64,000 nucleotides of DNA from positions 124,001 through 188,000 of the forward strand of contig NZ_CANNBM010000002.1 in NCBI RefSeq assembly GCF_947502895.1, given 5' to 3'. The notes below the pieces were generated by a model. That model saw only the letters and a program-made list of their open reading frames with translations, made no database searches and was not told the origin of the DNA. A program made the position numbers and the translations under genes. Shown piece after piece: positions 50,249 to 58,695 of this stretch. The DNA is from an uncultured Sulfitobacter sp. Its GTDB lineage: Bacteria > Pseudomonadota > Alphaproteobacteria > Rhodobacterales > Rhodobacteraceae. Each line of letters opens with the position of its first letter. The stretch's first letter is position 1.

Positions 50249-51010
50249 ATGGGTATTCTCGAAGTCAAAAACGTGAACAAGCGCTTCGGCGGGCTGCAAG
50301 CACTGGGGGACGTGAACCTCAGCGTGGCGGAAAACACTGTCCACGCCATCATCGGACCAAACGGTGCAGGCAAATCAACCCTGCTCAACGTACTGGTGGG
50401 CAAGCTGATCCCCGATACGGGATCGGTTATGTTCGACGGTCAATCCGTACTGGGCCGCAAGCCTTTTGAGATCAACCAGATGGGCATTAGCCGCGTGTTT
50501 CAGACGCCTGAAATCTTTGGTGATCTCAGCGTGATGGAAAACATGCTGATCCCCTGCTTTGCCAAACGCGACGGTGCGTTTCGGATGCATGCGATCGAAG
50601 GTATCGGGCACGAAAAGGACATCATCGAAAAGGCCAAGTCGATGCTGGAGGAAATGAACCTCTATGACAAACGCGAGATGCACGCCTCGAGCATGTCGCG
50701 CGGGGACAAGCGCCGCTTGGAAATCGCGATGTGTCTCAGCCAGCAGCCACGTTTGCTGCTGCTGGACGAGCCGACAGCGGGTATGGCGCGGGCCGACACG
50801 AACAACACCATCGACCTGCTCAAGCAGATCAAGGAAGAGCGTGACATCACCATCTGCATCATTGAGCACGACATGCACGTTGTCTTCTCGCTGGCCGAGC
50901 GGATTACTGTGCTGGCCCAAGGCACGCCGCTTGTCGAGGATACGCCGGACAACATCAAAGGCCATCCCAAGGTAAAAGAAGCCTATCTGGGCGAGACGCA
51001 GGACGTCTAG
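50249..51010 (+). CDS. HAAT ABC transporter ATP-binding protein, LivG type
   Basis: A 253-residue ATPase. Walker A 'IIGPNGAGKSTLLNVLVG', the signature helix replaced by 'ASSMSRGDKRRLEIAMCLSQQPRLLLLDEPTAGMARADTNNTIDLL' (SRGDK instead of the usual LSGGQ, as in many LivG proteins) and Walker B 'LLLLDEPTAG'. The switch His is in 'IIEHDMHVVFSLAERITVLAQG'. It powers the importer with the LivF-type partner encoded next. Confidence 0.94.
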   Translation: MGILEVKNVNKRFGGLQALGDVNLSVAENTVHAIIGPNGAGKSTLLNVLVGKLIPDTGSVMFDGQSVLGRKPFEINQMGISRVFQTPEIFGDLSVMENMLIPCFAKRDGAFRMHAIEGIGHEKDIIEKAKSMLEEMNLYDKREMHASSMSRGDKRRLEIAMCLSQQPRLLLLDEPTAGMARADTNNTIDLLKQIKEERDITICIIEHDMHVVFSLAERITVLAQGTPLVEDTPDNIKGHPKVKEAYLGETQDV

Positions 51011-51044
51011 CACCCTGCCCCTCCCCCTTTCGAAGGACATAGAT

Positions 51045-51797
51045 ATGACTACCGAAACACTGAACAAAAATGCCAATCATGCGGCATCCGCCCCTGCTTT
51101 TCTGTCGGTCTGGGATATCCACGCCTACTACGGCGAAAGCTACATCGTACAAGGCGTCAGCTTTAACGTGCATGAGGGCGAAATTCTGGCGCTACTGGGC
51201 CGTAACGGTGCGGGCAAGACCTCTACCCTGCGGACCATTGCGCAGATCGGCGACCCAGAACTTACCAAGGGCGAAGTCTGGCTGGATCACCAGCCACTGC
51301 ACAAAATGAAGAGCTTTGAGGCCTCGGGCGCTGGTCTGGCATTGGTGCCGGAAGACCGTCGCATCATTGCGGGCCTTACCGTCGAGGAAAACCTCAAGCT
51401 CGCCCAGATTGCCCCGCCGATCGGCTGGTCGCTGGAGCGCGTGTACGAGCTGTTCCCCCGTTTGGGTGAGCGCAAGAAGCAGGAAGGCACCACACTGTCG
51501 GGCGGCGAACAGCAAATGTTGGCAATCGCCCGCGCGCTGTGCCGTGATATCAAAGTGCTGCTGCTTGACGAACCTTATGAAGGGTTGGCGCCGGTGATCG
51601 TGGACGAGATTGAAAAGACCCTCAGCATCATCAAAGCACAGGGTATCACGACAATTCTGGTCGAACAAAACGCTGTGCGCGCGCTGAAACTCGCCGATCG
51701 TGCCGTGATCCTTGATACGGGCAGTGTGGTATTTGACGGCACCGCCCAAGAGGTGCTGGAAAACGAATCGCTGCGCGCCGAATATCTCGCCATCTGA
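51045..51797 (+). CDS. HAAT ABC transporter ATP-binding protein, LivF type
   Basis: A 250-residue ATPase. 'IHAYYGESYIVQGVSFNVHEGEILALLGRNGAGKTSTLRTIAQIGD' holds Walker A; 'TTLSGGEQQMLAIARALCRDIKVLLLDEPYEGLAPVIVDEIEKTL' holds the signature and Walker B; 'ILVEQNAVRALKLADRAVILDTGSVVFDGTA' holds the switch region (Q-N in place of His, as in LivF). It is the last gene of the importer operon and is followed by a terminator. Confidence 0.94.
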   Translation: MTTETLNKNANHAASAPAFLSVWDIHAYYGESYIVQGVSFNVHEGEILALLGRNGAGKTSTLRTIAQIGDPELTKGEVWLDHQPLHKMKSFEASGAGLALVPEDRRIIAGLTVEENLKLAQIAPPIGWSLERVYELFPRLGERKKQEGTTLSGGEQQMLAIARALCRDIKVLLLDEPYEGLAPVIVDEIEKTLSIIKAQGITTILVEQNAVRALKLADRAVILDTGSVVFDGTAQEVLENESLRAEYLAI

Positions 51798-51827
51798 TTG
51801 TTTTCCCAGATGTCTGCCTTTGAATTG

Positions 51828-51849
51828 CCCCGCTTTTTGCGGGGTTTTT
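51828..51849 (+). terminator. Intrinsic terminator of the importer operon
   Basis: The stem CCCCGC (51828-51833) pairs with GCGGGG (51839-51844), followed by TTTTT, about 30 nt after the LivF-type gene. Confidence 0.85.
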
Positions 51850-51979
51850 CATGCGTTTCAACCTATAGTCTACACAGCAACCCCGCTTTGTTACCGCTAC
51901 GGAAACAAAGAACAGTTTTCATTAGGCAGCTGGGCTGAATATGGCGTAAATGTGGCGAAACTTAGCTCTGGGGATATTC

Positions 51980-53242
51980 ATGCCGATTACATTCAACGAA
52001 GCGACCGACGAATTCGAAGGTGCCAACATTTTTGGCGAGACGCTGGAAGGTTTTGACTTTTCCGTTTTTGGTGGCGAGATCACTAACAGCGGCACGATCA
52101 ACGGCCAGCTCAAAGCGAACTCTGACGAGGGGATCACAATCACCAATACGTTTGGTGGTGTGTTGTCCAAGGCCTCTGGCAGCGTTTATGCAGTGAACCT
52201 GCTTGGTAATGGCGGGCGCAACTTCTCGAATGACGGGACGATTTTTGGCGAAGCCCGTATGGGTAATGCGTGGGACAGCTTTTACAACAGTGGCCTGATC
52301 GACGGTCAGCTGAAAATGGGCAAAGGCAATGACCAGCTCATCAACCAGATTATTCCCGGCATAGACGGAGGCCCCTTTACAGAAGGCACGGTCACCGGAA
52401 CAGTCAGAATGGGTGCGGGCGATGATACAGTCGTAAACGGCGGCATCCTGCACGACGTACGCATGGGCGCTGGCAACGATGTATACTCCGTCATCACACT
52501 GGGCTTTGGCGATGCGTTGCCCCCCGTTCTGAACGACGTTTCGGGCGATATCCGTGGTGATTCCGGAAATGATACCATCTCAGGCGGCGACACCGACGAG
52601 AGCTTTTATGGCGGCAGCGGCAACGACATTCTTATAGGTGAGGGTGGCCGTGACAAACTGGTTGGCGGTACCGGTAACGACCAACTGTTTGGTGGCAATG
52701 GCAACGACAAGCTGAGCGGCGGTAACGGCGACGATACGATCGATGGCGGCAACAACAACGATGACATTTCCGGCGGTGGCGACAATGATCGGATCCTTGC
52801 CGGTTCCGGCAATGACAAAGTAAACGGAAACGCTGGTAACGATACAATCTTCGGTGGATCTGGTAATGACCGCCTCTCGGGTGCCGATGGCGATGACGTC
52901 ATCGAGGGTGGTGCAGGCCGCGACACAATGTTCGGCGGTGACGGCGACGACGTATTTATTTTCCGTGGTCGCACAGAGGCCGATGAAATTCGCGGCTTCG
53001 CGGAGGGAGACCAGATAGAGCTGTTCATCACGACAGGCGCAATCGTCACCTACGCAGATGTGATGGCCAACACAGAATTTGTTGGTAACAACGCCATCAT
53101 TAACCTCAGCGAAGTGTTTGCGACAGGTGGTCTAAGCCTTGGCAGCGATCGTGGGTCGGTTCTGACAGTGCGCAACGTGGACGCCACTGATCTGACAAGC
53201 GATGCATTCAACATCATCGATGATTTTATTACCGTCGTCTAA
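51980..53242 (+). CDS. Second RTX repeat protein with N-terminal NSGxIxG repeats
   Basis: About 420 residues from the ATG at 51980, which follows CTGGGGAT. There is no signal peptide. Residues about 30-185 contain a distinct, non-RTX repeat: 'ITNSGTINGQLKAN', 'FSNDGTIFGEARMGN', 'YNSGLIDGQLKMGKGND', 'TEGTVTGTVRMGAGDD', 'NGGILHDVRMGAGND'. Residues about 190-330 are RTX nonapeptides (GGxGxDxUx). The C-terminal ~90 residues resemble a secretion region. Type I secretion is expected, but no exporter genes are near. It shares its architecture with the RTX protein at 4.6 kb. Confidence 0.85.
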   Translation: MPITFNEATDEFEGANIFGETLEGFDFSVFGGEITNSGTINGQLKANSDEGITITNTFGGVLSKASGSVYAVNLLGNGGRNFSNDGTIFGEARMGNAWDSFYNSGLIDGQLKMGKGNDQLINQIIPGIDGGPFTEGTVTGTVRMGAGDDTVVNGGILHDVRMGAGNDVYSVITLGFGDALPPVLNDVSGDIRGDSGNDTISGGDTDESFYGGSGNDILIGEGGRDKLVGGTGNDQLFGGNGNDKLSGGNGDDTIDGGNNNDDISGGGDNDRILAGSGNDKVNGNAGNDTIFGGSGNDRLSGADGDDVIEGGAGRDTMFGGDGDDVFIFRGRTEADEIRGFAEGDQIELFITTGAIVTYADVMANTEFVGNNAIINLSEVFATGGLSLGSDRGSVLTVRNVDATDLTSDAFNIIDDFITVV

Positions 53243-53252
53243 ACCCAGTTTG

Positions 53253-53280
53253 ATGGTCCGCATCAAAAGGTGCGGACCAT
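53253..53280. terminator. Convergent hairpin between the RTX and acyl-CoA ligase genes
   Basis: ATGGTCCGCA (53253-53262) pairs perfectly with TGCGGACCAT (53271-53280) around an 8-nt loop. There is no clear T run, but the position between two convergent genes suits a shared terminator. Confidence 0.6.
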
Positions 53281-53283
53281 TCC

Positions 53284-54774
53284 CTATTCCTCCTCGGCGA
53301 TCCGTGCGCGCAGGTCGGTCTTGAGAATTTTTCCATAGTTATTTTTCGGCAAAAACGGCAAGCGCACGTAGCGTTTTGGCCGTTTGAAGCGCGCGATATG
53401 CTGCAAGCATAACTGGTCCAGCGCCTCTTTTGACGCCTCACCTACAATAAATGCCACGACCTCTTCGCCCCACTCGGGATGCGGGGCGCCCACCACGGAT
53501 GCTTCTGCAATTTCGGAGTGTTGCAGCAGTACTTCCTCTACTTCGCGCGGATAGACGTTAGATCCCCCCGTAATGATCACATCCTTTGAGCGGTCTTGAA
53601 GCGTCAGATAGCCAGCGGCATCCAGCACGCCGATGTCACCTGTCATCAACCACCCGTCTTGCAGCGTTCTAGCAGTCGCTTCGGTGTTGTTCCAATAGCC
53701 ACGCATTACAGGCGCACCACGGACCATGATCTCGCCAGTCTCTCCCACGGCGCGCGGCGTGCCTTGTGCGTCACCGATGCGAACCTCCACAACCGATTGC
53801 GCACATCCAACCGAGCCCAGGCGCGCGCGCCAGTCTGCATGGCTGCGGTCCGCAACATCGTGGCGCGACAGTGCCGTAATTGCCATAGGACATTCCCCCT
53901 GCCCGTAAATCTGGACAAACCTTGGGCCAAATACCTCAACAGCAGCAATGATGTCGGCCGTATACATCGGACCACCCGCATAGACGATTGTGCGCAACCC
54001 ACTGCCATCCGCACCTGAATTCCGTGCAACATCCGTCATCCGCTTGACCATTGTGGGGGCGGCAAACATGTGGCAGTTGCCAAAATGCGTTGCCAGTTCG
54101 AAAATTTCGGCTGCATCGAACCCGCCAGAGGCAGGACAGACATGACGCGCCCCTGCGAGGACATGCACAAAGCTATAAAGCCCCGCACCGTGACTAAGCG
54201 GTGCTGCATAAATTGTCGTATCCTCGGATGAGACAGTGTCCACATCTACACCGTAAGACAGCGTCATAGCCTGCAACATCGCGTGCGTAATCATCACGCC
54301 CTTAGGCGTACCTGTGGTGCCAGAGGTGTAGAAAAGCCAAGCCAGATCATCACCATCCCTATGGGCCACTGCAACGTCCGCCGTCCCGCTAAGCTCCGCA
54401 ATGGCTACACAGCCAACCGCACAGTCAACTTCGTGCAGCGATTGCGTGTGTGCGGCATCCGTCAGGCATAGCAGCGCGCCACTGTCCTTAAGGATATGCG
54501 CCGCCTCGCGCCCATGCAGCTTGGCATTGATGGGGACAGCGACCGCACCCGCATAAAATATACCAAATAGCCCGATCAACCATTCGGGGTGGTTGTACAT
54601 GAAAACCGCAACACGGTCGCCTTCGGAAATCCCGCGCGCCCGCAAAGCGGATGCAACACCGCGCGCGCGCTGGTCGAAGCCTGCGTAGTTTTCCACCTCA
54701 TGCGTTCCGAAAAACAATGCCGGAGCCGAGGCGCGTGCAATGGCCTGCCGCGCCAGCCAATGTGCAATGTTCAT
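53284..54774 (-). CDS. Class I adenylate-forming acyl-CoA ligase
   Basis: A 496-residue AMP-dependent synthetase. The P-loop-like 'LAWLFYTSGTTGTPKGVMITHAML', 'IYGQGECPMAITALS', the A8 core 'GWLMTGDIGVLDAAGYLTLQDRSKDVIITGGSNVYPREVEEVLLQH' and the catalytic-Lys end 'KRPKRYVRLPFLPKNNYGKILKTDLRARI' are all present. It activates a carboxylic acid with ATP and transfers it to CoA; the chain length is not readable. It is divergent from accB. I use the ATG at 54774 ('NIAHWLARQA') because upstream codons do not look like the family. Confidence 0.92.
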   Translation of the reverse strand: MNIAHWLARQAIARASAPALFFGTHEVENYAGFDQRARGVASALRARGISEGDRVAVFMYNHPEWLIGLFGIFYAGAVAVPINAKLHGREAAHILKDSGALLCLTDAAHTQSLHEVDCAVGCVAIAELSGTADVAVAHRDGDDLAWLFYTSGTTGTPKGVMITHAMLQAMTLSYGVDVDTVSSEDTTIYAAPLSHGAGLYSFVHVLAGARHVCPASGGFDAAEIFELATHFGNCHMFAAPTMVKRMTDVARNSGADGSGLRTIVYAGGPMYTADIIAAVEVFGPRFVQIYGQGECPMAITALSRHDVADRSHADWRARLGSVGCAQSVVEVRIGDAQGTPRAVGETGEIMVRGAPVMRGYWNNTEATARTLQDGWLMTGDIGVLDAAGYLTLQDRSKDVIITGGSNVYPREVEEVLLQHSEIAEASVVGAPHPEWGEEVVAFIVGEASKEALDQLCLQHIARFKRPKRYVRLPFLPKNNYGKILKTDLRARIAEEE

Positions 54775-54911
54775 CTGCCTGTCTCCCGCTGCTACCCGCC
54801 GTCCGATCGCGCTTGTAAACTCGCGTCTTTCAATGCCTCTGTCCATGCCATATAACCCGTCCCAAAGGGCGCGTCCAAGGTCGCCCCCCTTCGCAACGGT
54901 CGAGGAACCAT

Positions 54912-55412
54912 ATGACAAAGAATACACATGACGCCGATGTCGCCTTTATCCGCGCTTTGGCAGAACTGCTGAACGAAAACGATCTGACAGAATTGCAGGT
55001 CAAGCGCGACTATGCCGAGGATGACAGCCTCAATGTGCGTGTCTCCCGCAAGCCGCCGCAGCAGGTAATCGCCCCTCAGGCCATGCAAGCATCAGCATCA
55101 CCCGTGATGGCTGCAGCCGCAACGCCGGCACCTGCGGCCCCGGCCGAGACCAGCGGCAGTGCCGATCCGGCAACCGACCCAGGTGCAGTCAGCTCACCCA
55201 TGGTTGGCACGGTCTATACCTCACCCGAACCCGGCGCGCCTGCCTTTATCGCTGTGGGCGCACAGGTTGCTGAGGGGGACACCCTGTTGATTGTCGAGGC
55301 AATGAAAACCATGAACCACATACCTGCCCCCCGCGCAGGCACCGTGAAACGTATTCTGGTCGAAGACGGGGCGGCGGTGGAATTCGGCGCACCGCTTGTG
55401 ATCCTCGAATAA
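54912..55412 (+). CDS. accB: Biotin carboxyl carrier protein of acetyl-CoA carboxylase
   Basis: A 166-residue protein. An N-terminal helical region ('DVAFIRALAELLNENDLTELQVKRDYAEDDSLNVRVSRK') and an Ala/Pro linker lead to the biotinyl domain, whose biotinylated Lys132 is in 'LLIVEAMKTMNHIPAPRAG'. It carries the carboxyl group from biotin carboxylase to the carboxyltransferase for malonyl-CoA synthesis. accC follows after 13 nt. Confidence 0.96.
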   Translation: MTKNTHDADVAFIRALAELLNENDLTELQVKRDYAEDDSLNVRVSRKPPQQVIAPQAMQASASPVMAAAATPAPAAPAETSGSADPATDPGAVSSPMVGTVYTSPEPGAPAFIAVGAQVAEGDTLLIVEAMKTMNHIPAPRAGTVKRILVEDGAAVEFGAPLVILE

Positions 55413-55425
55413 GGAGCACATCCCC

Positions 55426-56778
55426 ATGTTCAACAAAATACTTGTCGCCAACCGCGGTGAGATCGCCCTGCGTGTTATCCGTGCTGCCCGCGAAATGGGT
55501 ATCGCCTCAGTGGCTGTTCATTCGACTGCCGACAGTGACGCCATGCACGTACGCATGGCCGACGAGAGTGTCTGCATCGGGCCGCCTTCCTCGCAACAGT
55601 CATATCTTTCGATCCCTGCGATCATTGCTGCCTGCGAGATCACCGGCGCCGAAGCGATCCACCCCGGATATGGCTTTCTGTCTGAAAACGCTGGCTTTGT
55701 GCAAATCGTAGAAGACCACGGCCTCACGTTTATCGGCCCGACAGCCGAACATATCCGCATCATGGGCGACAAGATTACGGCCAAGGATACGATGAAAGCA
55801 CTCGGCGTGCCGTGCGTTCCCGGATCACAAGGCGGTGTCGCCACGCTAGAGGACGCACAGCGCATAGGCGAAGAAATCGGCTATCCCGTCATCATCAAAG
55901 CCACAGCAGGCGGTGGTGGCAAAGGCATGAAAGTGGCGCAAACCGCCAAAGACATGGAAAGCGCGTTCCAGACAGCGCGCGCAGAGGGAAAATCGAACTT
56001 CGGCAACGACGAAGTCTATATCGAGAAATACCTCACTACGCCGCGCCATATCGAAATTCAGGTGGTTGGCGATGGCAAAGGCCGCGCCGTGCATCTGGGC
56101 GAACGCGATTGCTCGCTTCAGCGGCGCCACCAGAAAGTATTTGAAGAAGCCCCTGGCCCCTCTATCACCCCGTCCGAGCGCGCGCGCATCGGCAAGGTCT
56201 GTGCGGATGCTGTCGCCAACATTAACTATATCGGCGCAGGCACAATCGAATTCCTCTACGAAAATGGTGAGTTCTATTTTATCGAAATGAACACGCGGCT
56301 TCAGGTGGAACATCCCGTCACCGAGGCAATTTTTGGCGTCGATCTTGTACGCGAACAGATCCGCGTGGCCGCAGGTTTGCCGATGTCTTTCACCCAAGAT
56401 GACCTGACCATCAACGGCCACGCCATTGAGGTGCGGATCAACGCAGAAAAACTGCCCAACTTTGCACCCTGCCCCGGTAAAATCACGCAATACCATGCGC
56501 CCGGTGGCTTGGGTGTGCGGATGGATAGCGCGCTCTATGACGGGTACAAAATACCGCCCTATTACGACAGCCTGATCGGCAAACTTATTGTGCATGGCCG
56601 CGACCGCCCAGAGGCATTGGCCCGTTTGAACCGCGCATTGGGGGAGTTGATTGTGGATGGTGTAGATACAACCGTGCCGCTGTTCCATGCCCTGCTACAA
56701 GAAGGTGACATCCACTCGGGCGGCTACAACATCCATTGGCTGGAGCACTGGCTGGAAACTAACCTCGGGGATGGTTAA
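55426..56778 (+). CDS. accC: Biotin carboxylase subunit of acetyl-CoA carboxylase
   Basis: A 450-residue ATP-grasp enzyme that carboxylates the biotin of AccB. 'ANRGEIALRVIRAAREMGI', 'IHPGYGFLSENAGFVQIVEDHGLTFIGPT', the Gly-rich 'IIKATAGGGGKGMKVA', 'HLGERDCSLQRRHQKVFEEAP' and 'FYFIEMNTRLQVEHPVTEAIFGVDLVREQI' are all canonical. Length is normal. It sits between accB and aat in a conserved alphaproteobacterial order. Confidence 0.97.
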   Translation: MFNKILVANRGEIALRVIRAAREMGIASVAVHSTADSDAMHVRMADESVCIGPPSSQQSYLSIPAIIAACEITGAEAIHPGYGFLSENAGFVQIVEDHGLTFIGPTAEHIRIMGDKITAKDTMKALGVPCVPGSQGGVATLEDAQRIGEEIGYPVIIKATAGGGGKGMKVAQTAKDMESAFQTARAEGKSNFGNDEVYIEKYLTTPRHIEIQVVGDGKGRAVHLGERDCSLQRRHQKVFEEAPGPSITPSERARIGKVCADAVANINYIGAGTIEFLYENGEFYFIEMNTRLQVEHPVTEAIFGVDLVREQIRVAAGLPMSFTQDDLTINGHAIEVRINAEKLPNFAPCPGKITQYHAPGGLGVRMDSALYDGYKIPPYYDSLIGKLIVHGRDRPEALARLNRALGELIVDGVDTTVPLFHALLQEGDIHSGGYNIHWLEHWLETNLGDG

Positions 56779-56783
56779 CCCCG

Positions 56784-57419
56784 ATGGGGACGCTGACACC
56801 GGAGCTTTTGCTACACGGCTATAGCGTCGGTATCTTTCCGATGAGCGAAGGGCGCGACGACCCGGAGATTTTCTGGGTCGACCCCCGCCGCAGGGGCATC
56901 ATGCCGCTAGACGGGTTTCACATCTCGCGCTCACTACGTCGTGACATGCGGCACAGTTCGTGGAAAATCACCATAAATCGCGATTTTGAGAGTGTGTTGG
57001 ACGGCTGCGCGGACCGCGATGATACGTGGATCAACGCCGAGATCAGACAGCTTTACGGCGCATTGCACACCCGCGGTCAGGCTCACTCGCTAGAAGTCTG
57101 GGAAGAAGACACGCTGGTCGGTGGTGTCTATGGCGTGGTACTGGGCGCTGCATTTTTTGGCGAATCCATGTTTTCGCGACGCACAAACGCATCCAAGATC
57201 GCCCTCGCCTGCTTGGTAGATCGGCTAAATCAGGGCGGATTTACCCTATTTGATACGCAGTTTATTACTGACCATCTTGCATCCCTTGGTGGCGTCGAGA
57301 TCAGCCGCGCACAATATCACGCGAAACTGGAACATGCCAAAGCCCGCAGCGCGTCATTCACCGCAGCGATCAATTCAACGCCTCAGGACGTAATACAGCG
57401 CATTACCCAGATATCGTAG
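56784..57419 (+). CDS. aat: Leucyl/phenylalanyl-tRNA-protein transferase
   Basis: A 211-residue enzyme that adds Leu or Phe to proteins with N-terminal Lys or Arg, marking them for ClpS-ClpAP. 'LLHGYSVGIFPMSEGRDDPEIFWVDPRRRGIMPLDGFHISRSLRR', 'TWINAEIRQLYGALHTRGQAHSLEVWEEDTLVGGVYGVVLGAAFFGESMFS' and 'FTLFDTQFITDHLASLGGVEISR' are diagnostic. It follows accC after 5 nt. Its last 37 nt overlap the convergent DUF2155 gene. Confidence 0.95.
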   Translation: MGTLTPELLLHGYSVGIFPMSEGRDDPEIFWVDPRRRGIMPLDGFHISRSLRRDMRHSSWKITINRDFESVLDGCADRDDTWINAEIRQLYGALHTRGQAHSLEVWEEDTLVGGVYGVVLGAAFFGESMFSRRTNASKIALACLVDRLNQGGFTLFDTQFITDHLASLGGVEISRAQYHAKLEHAKARSASFTAAINSTPQDVIQRITQIS

Positions 57420-57736
57420 CGCTGATGCTCCATCGGGTTAAGAGCGGGAGCAGACGCGATCATCCAACCCGAAAATACGGTACCAGCGCGCCCGGTCTCA
57501 GACACTTCGATGGCGGCATATGCATCACCGGACGGGTTGCCCTGTGGATAGCGACACTCATTCAGGACAATATTCAGACGGCCGATACTGGCCCGCTGGC
57601 CATTGGGGATCGACAGATCAACCGTGGTACCAGACGTCTTGTCCAGCGCGCGCAAAACAGCGCCTTGCCCGTTGCTGGTCTGCTCGGCACTGGCTGCGCT
57701 TGCCCAGATTAGCGCACATAGCGCAAGGATACGCAT
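57383..57736 (-). CDS. Secreted DUF2155 protein
   Basis: A 117-residue exported protein: signal peptide 'RILALCALIWASAASA', then a compact beta domain with 'GAVLRALDKTSGTTVDLSIPNGQRASIGRLNIVLNECRYP' and 'AAIEVSETGRAGTVFSGWMIASAPALNPMEHQRYDIWVMRC'. The two Cys (ECRYP and MRC) may pair. DUF2155 genes follow NDUFA12 in many alphaproteobacteria; the function is unknown. The ATG at 57736 shares one base with the upstream gene's stop (TGATG). Its 3' end overlaps aat in the opposite direction. Confidence 0.9.
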   Translation of the reverse strand: MRILALCALIWASAASAEQTSNGQGAVLRALDKTSGTTVDLSIPNGQRASIGRLNIVLNECRYPQGNPSGDAYAAIEVSETGRAGTVFSGWMIASAPALNPMEHQRYDIWVMRCITS

Positions 57737-58119
57737 CACTCGGGGCTCCATGCCTCATAATCGCCGCGGTCAGCAGGTTTTTCACGGCGGATAGACCCTG
57801 CGGGCGCATAGGCCAGCATCGTGCCGGTCAGGTTTTCCTGATGCGGCTTTTCCCATTCCTGATGCATCAATGGCTTGTCTGTTGGCGGCTCGTCATAGGT
57901 GCGGTGAATCCAGCCATGCCAGTCAGGATTAATACGGCTCGCCTCGATCTCGCCATTAAAGATGACCCAGCGTTTGCTGTCATCGGCATTGCGGTAATAG
58001 ATGTTGCCCTGAGCATCCTCGCCCACTTTCTCACCTTTGCGCCACGTGAAAAACTGTGTGTTGAGCGTCTGCCCGTTCCACCATGTGAACGCGCTCAAGA
58101 TTTTGCTGACAATGCCCAT
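57736..58119 (-). CDS. NDUFA12-like complex I accessory subunit
   Basis: A 127-residue protein homologous to the 17.2-kDa NADH:ubiquinone oxidoreductase subunit. 'FTWWNGQTLNTQFFTWRKGEKVGEDAQGNIYYRNADDSKRWVIFNGEIEASRINPDWHGWIHRTYDEPPTDKPL' is the family core, and 'AYAPAGSIRREKPADRGDYEAWSPE' is its usual end. It binds the Q-module of complex I in alphaproteobacteria and mitochondria. It is followed directly by DUF2155. Confidence 0.95.
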   Translation of the reverse strand: MGIVSKILSAFTWWNGQTLNTQFFTWRKGEKVGEDAQGNIYYRNADDSKRWVIFNGEIEASRINPDWHGWIHRTYDEPPTDKPLMHQEWEKPHQENLTGTMLAYAPAGSIRREKPADRGDYEAWSPE

Positions 58120-58206
58120 GGGAGACTCCTGTTACTCTTGGCTCTGATATGGCCTAAACTCCGCCTCAGGTCCAGTGACGTGACCGTTCAATTGGACAAA
58201 ACACGC

Positions 58207-58695
58207 CTAATCGCCAAACCGCAAGTAAACAGCAAGACGTTCTTGTGGCGCGTAAACAACCAATTCAATATCCTCAACACCGCCACTCCTGACAAACCAT
58301 GCGCCCCGCTGTTTCAGTATTGTCGTGATCCGACTGCTAAAGCCTGCGACACCAGCCCCATCGAATTTCTCTGGTTCCAATATCAAACAAGGGTGACGGC
58401 TATTGATCTCGATATTTTTGGCGTCCGGTGTCGACGCCCATACGCGCTCCGACGGGACTGCATAATCGGGAAAGACGAGTTCAGGTGGCGCAATTTCTGT
58501 ATCTTCAGGAAGCTCCAGAACCAGATAACTGCAGCCATGAGGCGTCTTTATACGGCTCTTGAATGCCAAGACTTTCGTATACGCAAGATCAACAAAGATA
58601 CTTTGAGCGAATTGGTCCGCGGATAATGAAAGACACCCCGAGAGCAACGAAATGGCACATATCAGCACGCGAAATTTAGCAGCTCGGCGTGTCAC
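58207..58695 (-). CDS. Predicted lipoprotein of unknown function
   Basis: A 162-residue protein with a lipoprotein signal: basic 'TRRAAKFR', hydrophobic segment and lipobox LSGC. The remainder is a beta-rich globular region with several Cys ('GCSYLVLELPEDTEIAPPEL', 'RHPCLILEPEKFDG') and a C-terminal 'EDIELVVYAPQERLAVYLRFGD'. I do not recognise a family. Its base use is more AT-rich than its neighbours, which may indicate recent arrival. It lies just downstream of the RidA gene on the same strand. Confidence 0.7.
   Translation of the reverse strand: MTRRAAKFRVLICAISLLSGCLSLSADQFAQSIFVDLAYTKVLAFKSRIKTPHGCSYLVLELPEDTEIAPPELVFPDYAVPSERVWASTPDAKNIEINSRHPCLILEPEKFDGAGVAGFSSRITTILKQRGAWFVRSGGVEDIELVVYAPQERLAVYLRFGD

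Noticed and set aside
49385..50344. Open frame of 319 codons opposite the LivM-type permease
   Set aside because: Composition is that of a shadow of membrane-helix codons; no start signal or domain.
46497..51797. Identification of the importer as the urea transporter UrtABCDE or as a branched-chain amino acid transporter
   Set aside because: The ATPases and permeases are generic HAAT types, no urease genes are nearby, and the binding protein gives no readable ligand signature.
55846..56688. Long open frame on the minus strand opposite accC
   Set aside because: AccC is unmistakable on the plus strand and the antisense product is His/Cys-rich with no domain.
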